DNA of 64,000 nt from Isoptericola croceus (GTDB lineage: Bacteria; Actinomycetota; Actinomycetes; Actinomycetales; Cellulomonadaceae). Shown here one piece after another: positions 60,993-64,000 of this stretch (position 1 is its first letter; each line of letters opens with the position of its first letter). Below the pieces are notes generated by a model. That model was not told where the DNA came from. It searched no databases and saw nothing but the letters and a program-made list of their open reading frames with translations. Where the stretch lies: assembly GCF_029382255.1 (NCBI RefSeq), contig NZ_JARLLG010000001.1, forward strand, positions 124,001 through 188,000. Reading direction: 5' to 3'. The translations under genes were made by a program, and so were the position numbers.

Positions 60993-61999
60993 CGGCGTAC
61001 CTCCCGGCCGCGCTCGCGCGGTGGCACCGACCGTGCGAGCGAGACGGCCCACACGCCCGCCTCCCAGGCGAGCAGCACCCCGAGCGCGAGCGCCACCGGC
61101 CAGACGACGGGCCGGTACGTGGTCACCACGCGGCGTCCGTCGGCCGCGACCTGCGCGGGGTCGATCCCTGCCACCAGCGAGGCGACGTCGTCCTGCCCCG
61201 TCCGGTGGACGTACGGCACCCCGAGCTCGTCGGCGAGCTGCTGCAGCGTCTCCGGGTCGGCCACGGAGATGCCGTCGCCGCCTGACGGGTCCTGGATGTA
61301 GTCGGGCCCGACGCCGCCGGGGTGGCTCGTGAGCATGCGGCCTCCGGTGGTGGTGCCGTAGCCGAGCACCGCCCCGGCGTCGACCAGCGGCGCGAGGTCG
61401 GCGAACGATCGCGGCTCCTCGTCGACGGTCTGCTCCCCGTCCGTCAGGAAGAACACCACCCGCATGTTGGCGGGGCCCTGCTCGTGCGAACCCTCGAGCG
61501 CGGTGGCCAGGGCGTCCCACGGCCGGTCGGTGAGCGACCCCTGGGAGTACGCGGTCAGCTCGTGCGTCAAGGTCTGCGCCCACGAGCCCAGCGCCTGGCG
61601 GTCCCAGGTCAGGGGGAGCTGCCGCGTCGACTGGGAGTCGTAGGCGATCACGGCGAACCGGCCGTCGCCGATCGACTCAGCCAGCTCGATGACGTCGTGA
61701 CGCACGCCGTCGAGGCGCGGGGCGTCCTGCGCGGCCCCCCAGTCCTCGGCCGCCATGGAGCCGCTGCGGTCCACGACGAAGTACACGTCCACCGCTGCCA
61801 CGGTGGTGTCCAGGGCGGTCGTGGCCGTGGCGGGCCCGGCACCCATGAGCCCGACGGCGCCGACGATCGCGGTGCGTCGCGCCCAGCCGAGACGTTCGCC
61901 GCTCGACCGCGAGCGGATCAGTGCCGTGACCGTGCCGGCGGCCAGGAGCCCGACCACGACTCCCAGCAGCCAGGGGTTGAGCAACGGGGCGAACGTCAT
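60989..61999 (-). CDS. VWA-domain membrane protein, BatB-like
   Basis: A 336-residue protein with two N-terminal helices (about 8-27 and 44-60), then a von Willebrand A domain with MIDAS motif DRSGS (77-81), the Thr/Ser-rich part YSQGSLTDRPWDAL and VVFFLTDGEQTVDEEP, and one C-terminal helix (VVWPVALALGVLLAWEAGVWAV). VWA domains bind metal and partner proteins. ATG at 61999 overlaps the stop of the upstream VWA gene (ATGA). These proteins work with MoxR-type AAA ATPases, expected just beyond the window. Confidence 0.87.
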   Translation of the reverse strand: MTFAPLLNPWLLGVVVGLLAAGTVTALIRSRSSGERLGWARRTAIVGAVGLMGAGPATATTALDTTVAAVDVYFVVDRSGSMAAEDWGAAQDAPRLDGVRHDVIELAESIGDGRFAVIAYDSQSTRQLPLTWDRQALGSWAQTLTHELTAYSQGSLTDRPWDALATALEGSHEQGPANMRVVFFLTDGEQTVDEEPRSFADLAPLVDAGAVLGYGTTTGGRMLTSHPGGVGPDYIQDPSGGDGISVADPETLQQLADELGVPYVHRTGQDDVASLVAGIDPAQVAADGRRVVTTYRPVVWPVALALGVLLAWEAGVWAVSLARSVPPRERGREVRR

Positions 62000-63051
62000 G
62001 GGCGCACCCTCCAGGCGGCGGCGATCAGGAGCACCGTGCCGAGGAGCAGCGCGGCGTACCACCGGCCGGGCACGTCGTGGAGGACGGACTCGGCGTCGGC
62101 GTCCAGCTCGACCGCCTGCTGAGCGAGGACGTCGGCCACCAGTGCGTCCACGGCACCGGGGTCGTCCAACGTGAAGTAGAGCCCGCCGTGCTCGGAGACC
62201 ACCGAGCGGTACTCGGACTCCTCGGTGCCACCGACCCGGTCCGTGGGCCCGCCGTACAGGCCGTACAGGGTGATGTCCCGCGAGGCCACCAGCTCGGCGG
62301 CCTCGCCCAGGGCGTACACCGGGTCCTCGCCCACGAAGTTGTCGGTGGCCAGCAGGATCGAGCGCGACCGTTCCGAGCCCTGCTCGTCGAACTGCAGCGC
62401 GCAGGTGGCCAGCCCGTCACCGATGAGGCTGGAGTCTGCCAGGGAGGTGGTGCCGGCGGTGAACGCCAGGAGCTCCTGCACCTGGGCCAGCTCGCCGTCG
62501 CTCATCTCGTCGAGGGTCTTGTCACCGAGCCGATCCAGGTCGATACCGACGGCCTCGGCCCCGGCGGCGAGCTGGTCGCCGACGAGCGTGTAGTCGTCCG
62601 TGAGGGGGAACACGGTCCGGGCGGTGGAGTCGAAGACCACGAGGGCGATACGTTCCCCGGCGAAGTGCTCGGTGAGCTCGGCGTACACCGACAGCACGGC
62701 CGCGTCGTAGGGCAGCATCGACCCGGAGACGTCCAGGCACAGCACGATGTCGCGCGTGGCGAGCCGTTCGGCCACGACCTCACGCTCGACGGGCCGGCCC
62801 GCGAGCAGGCTGGTGGCCACGACGGCGGCGAGCACCACGAGCGCCCCCAGCCCGTGGGCGATCCGGTGCCACCGCAGCGCGCGCCGGACCTCGGGCAGTC
62901 GGGTCAGGTGCTCGGTGTGCGCGACCCGCACCACGTCGTCCGCCGGGCGGCCGCGCCGCGCCACGACGACGGCGACCACGCACCACACGAGCGCGACGGC
63001 GATGACGCCGGCCGCGACCCACGGCCACAGGATGGTCTGCTCGGGGCTCAC
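61996..63051 (-). CDS. VWA-domain membrane protein, BatA-like
   Basis: A 351-residue protein with helices at about 9-32 and 68-84, a VWA domain with the MIDAS motif DVSGS (107-111), GTTSLADSSLIGDGLATC and ILLATDNFVGEDP, and a C-terminal helix (WYAALLLGTVLLIAAAW). Together with the following VWA protein it resembles the BatA/BatB pair; Bat proteins were first linked to aerotolerance in Bacteroides, but their role in actinobacteria is unproven. GTG at 63051 lies one base beyond the stop of the upstream gene. Confidence 0.87.
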   Translation of the reverse strand: MSPEQTILWPWVAAGVIAVALVWCVVAVVVARRGRPADDVVRVAHTEHLTRLPEVRRALRWHRIAHGLGALVVLAAVVATSLLAGRPVEREVVAERLATRDIVLCLDVSGSMLPYDAAVLSVYAELTEHFAGERIALVVFDSTARTVFPLTDDYTLVGDQLAAGAEAVGIDLDRLGDKTLDEMSDGELAQVQELLAFTAGTTSLADSSLIGDGLATCALQFDEQGSERSRSILLATDNFVGEDPVYALGEAAELVASRDITLYGLYGGPTDRVGGTEESEYRSVVSEHGGLYFTLDDPGAVDALVADVLAQQAVELDADAESVLHDVPGRWYAALLLGTVLLIAAAWRVRP

Positions 63052-63052
63052 G

Positions 63053-63550
63053 TCACCACCTGCCCACGAGCGTGCGGGCCCGTTTCAGGGCGCGCTCGGG
63101 ACGCGGCAGCCGGCGGCCCTGGGCGGGGGCGAACGTGGGCTCGAGCAGGCGCTGCATCTCGAGGCCGAACGTCTTGGTCCCGTGCTCGCGGCGCAGGTCC
63201 GCCACGGTGAGGGTCGACGCGTCCCGGCCGGTACGGGCCGCGGCGAACACGCGCAGCTCGCGGCGCAGCTCGAGGTGGAACCGGCGGTCGTCGAGCTCCT
63301 GCGACCGCCAGCGGCGTTCGAGGTCGTCCAGGGCGTGCAGCGTCGCGGCGCGGGCCGGAGCGAACCTGTCGGAGGGGGCCGACCTGGTGGCAGCGGCCTC
63401 CGCGGCGGGTTCCGGCGCCGGATCGGGTGCCGGCCGCGTGAGCCGGACGACGGCGACCACGACGGCGACCGCCGCGAGCAGGAACGCGACCCCGACCAGC
63501 GCCCACGGCCAGGCGAAGACCATCGGGTCGACGAGCTCGTCACCGGGCAC
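63053..63550 (-). CDS. small membrane protein of the DUF58/VWA operon
   Basis: A 165-residue protein with one N-terminal helix (WPWALVGVAFLLAAVAVVVAVV), an Ala/Pro linker, and a cytoplasmic helical part (ATLHALDDLERRWRSQELDDRRFHLELRRELRVFAA, TLTVADLRREHG). The layout fits the DUF4381-like partner that stands between DUF58 and VWA genes in such operons. GTG at 63550 is supported by GGAGG seven bases before it and overlaps the DUF58 gene end by 11 bases. Function is unknown. Confidence 0.75.
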   Translation of the reverse strand: MPGDELVDPMVFAWPWALVGVAFLLAAVAVVVAVVRLTRPAPDPAPEPAAEAAATRSAPSDRFAPARAATLHALDDLERRWRSQELDDRRFHLELRRELRVFAAARTGRDASTLTVADLRREHGTKTFGLEMQRLLEPTFAPAQGRRLPRPERALKRARTLVGRW

Positions 63551-64000
63551 GGCGCTGCCTCCGCATGAGGTCGACGAGCGCGGGCACGACCTCGTCGGTC
63601 GACGCGACGCGCAGGGCCTGGAGGCGGCGGCGGGAGAGCAGGGCCTCGGTCTCGGCACGGCGCTCGGCCAGCGCACGTCCGACGGCCTCGCGCACGCGCC
63701 GGCGGGACCGCAGGAAGCCCGGTACGCGCCAGCCGTTCGTGACGTCGGCGATCCCGCCGCGCTCCCGCGCGAGCTCGGCTGCGCGGGAGCCGACCGGGTC
63801 CAGGTCCTCGACCGTGACCACGAGCACCTCGTGCTGCACGGCGAGCAGCTTGAGCAGCCGCTCGTGCGCCGTCCACGGCTGCGCCTCGTCGGTGACGAGG
63901 ACCACGAGGCAGCGCCGGCGGAACGTCGACAGGGCCCGGCGCAGGAGCACACCCAGGTCCGACGGCGGCGCGTCGGCCGACCAGGTCGCCTCCAGCGCGC
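63540..64000 (-). CDS. DUF58-domain protein, C-terminal part
   Basis: The frame is open to the right edge, so the N-terminus is missing. The visible 153 residues have DLGVLLRRALSTFRRRCLVVLVTDEAQPW, LLKLLAVQHEVLVVTVEDLDP and an Arg-rich helical end (LMRRQRRAR). This is the C-terminal VWA-like part of DUF58 proteins, which lie between MoxR ATPase and VWA genes. It is therefore the first visible gene of the operon read leftward to 59877. Confidence 0.82.
   Translation of the reverse strand, partial: ALEATWSADAPPSDLGVLLRRALSTFRRRCLVVLVTDEAQPWTAHERLLKLLAVQHEVLVVTVEDLDPVGSRAAELARERGGIADVTNGWRVPGFLRSRRRVREAVGRALAERRAETEALLSRRRLQALRVASTDEVVPALVDLMRRQRRAR

Overview
This is high-GC actinobacterial chromosome. 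The very high G+C, GTG starts, start/stop overlaps of the ATGA/GTGA type, an ECF41 sigma factor, a DUF222-type HNH protein and a bkd/pdh-type 2-oxoacid dehydrogenase all fit. The levan genes and overall gene style suggest a Micrococcales member near Promicromonosporaceae/Cellulomonadaceae; that placement is inference and no marker gene here proves it. No tRNA, rRNA, CRISPR array, integrase or insertion sequence was seen.

Layout. 1-18.5 kb is mostly core: the end of an HNH protein, idi, a phosphatase/bPH2 pair, NfeD plus flotillin, an RNase H-like protein that has lost catalytic residues, a ferritin-VIT1 fusion, a small acetyltransferase, pgm, an NhaC-type antiporter behind an extra 58-residue ORF, a secreted M23/SH3 peptidase, an ECF sigma/membrane-protein pair, purB, a lipase-like pair, a holin-like protein and hisC. 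18.5-26.4 kb is a fructan-use locus: LacI regulator, Frc-type fructose ABC importer, secreted GH32 fructanase with a nested insert, and fructokinase. 26.4-40.9 kb is metabolic and stress related: poxB, a VOC-esterase fusion, a SoxR-oxidoreductase-ECF41-epimerase operon, a split transketolase under a SoxR-type promoter, a MocR regulator facing a PNPOx-like gene, an alanine-type aminotransferase, and an imine-reductase-like gene facing a MerR regulator. 41.1-46.9 kb is a copper block (His-rich secreted protein, CopA, small Cys protein, CopB) behind a CsoR-type operator. 46.9-56 kb is a second fructan locus: GH32 lipoprotein, GH68 levansucrase, second LacI, a type-I sugar ABC importer and a cytoplasmic GH-J enzyme. 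56-59.9 kb encodes E1alpha-E1beta-E2 of a 2-oxoacid dehydrogenase; 59.9-64 kb is a DUF58/VWA (Bat-like) operon cut by the window edge.

How it fits together. The same perfect palindrome, GACAACGTTGTC with small flank differences, lies before the fructose importer operon at 19.7 kb and before the levansucrase gene at 50.3 kb. Levan synthesis from sucrose and levan breakdown, fructose uptake and phosphorylation therefore look like one regulon under the LacI protein at 18.5-19.6 kb, although the loci are 30 kb apart. A second LacI with its own tandem operator probably controls the neighbouring oligosaccharide importer.

Other regulatory sites can be read directly: a textbook ECF41 promoter (TGTCACA-16-CGTC), a SoxR-like dyad, a MerR dyad and a CsoR-like dyad. 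Several genes appear to be transcribed from their first codon (leaderless). Two NTF2/SnoaL-like genes show signs of frameshifts, and a methyltransferase survives only as a C-terminal remnant.
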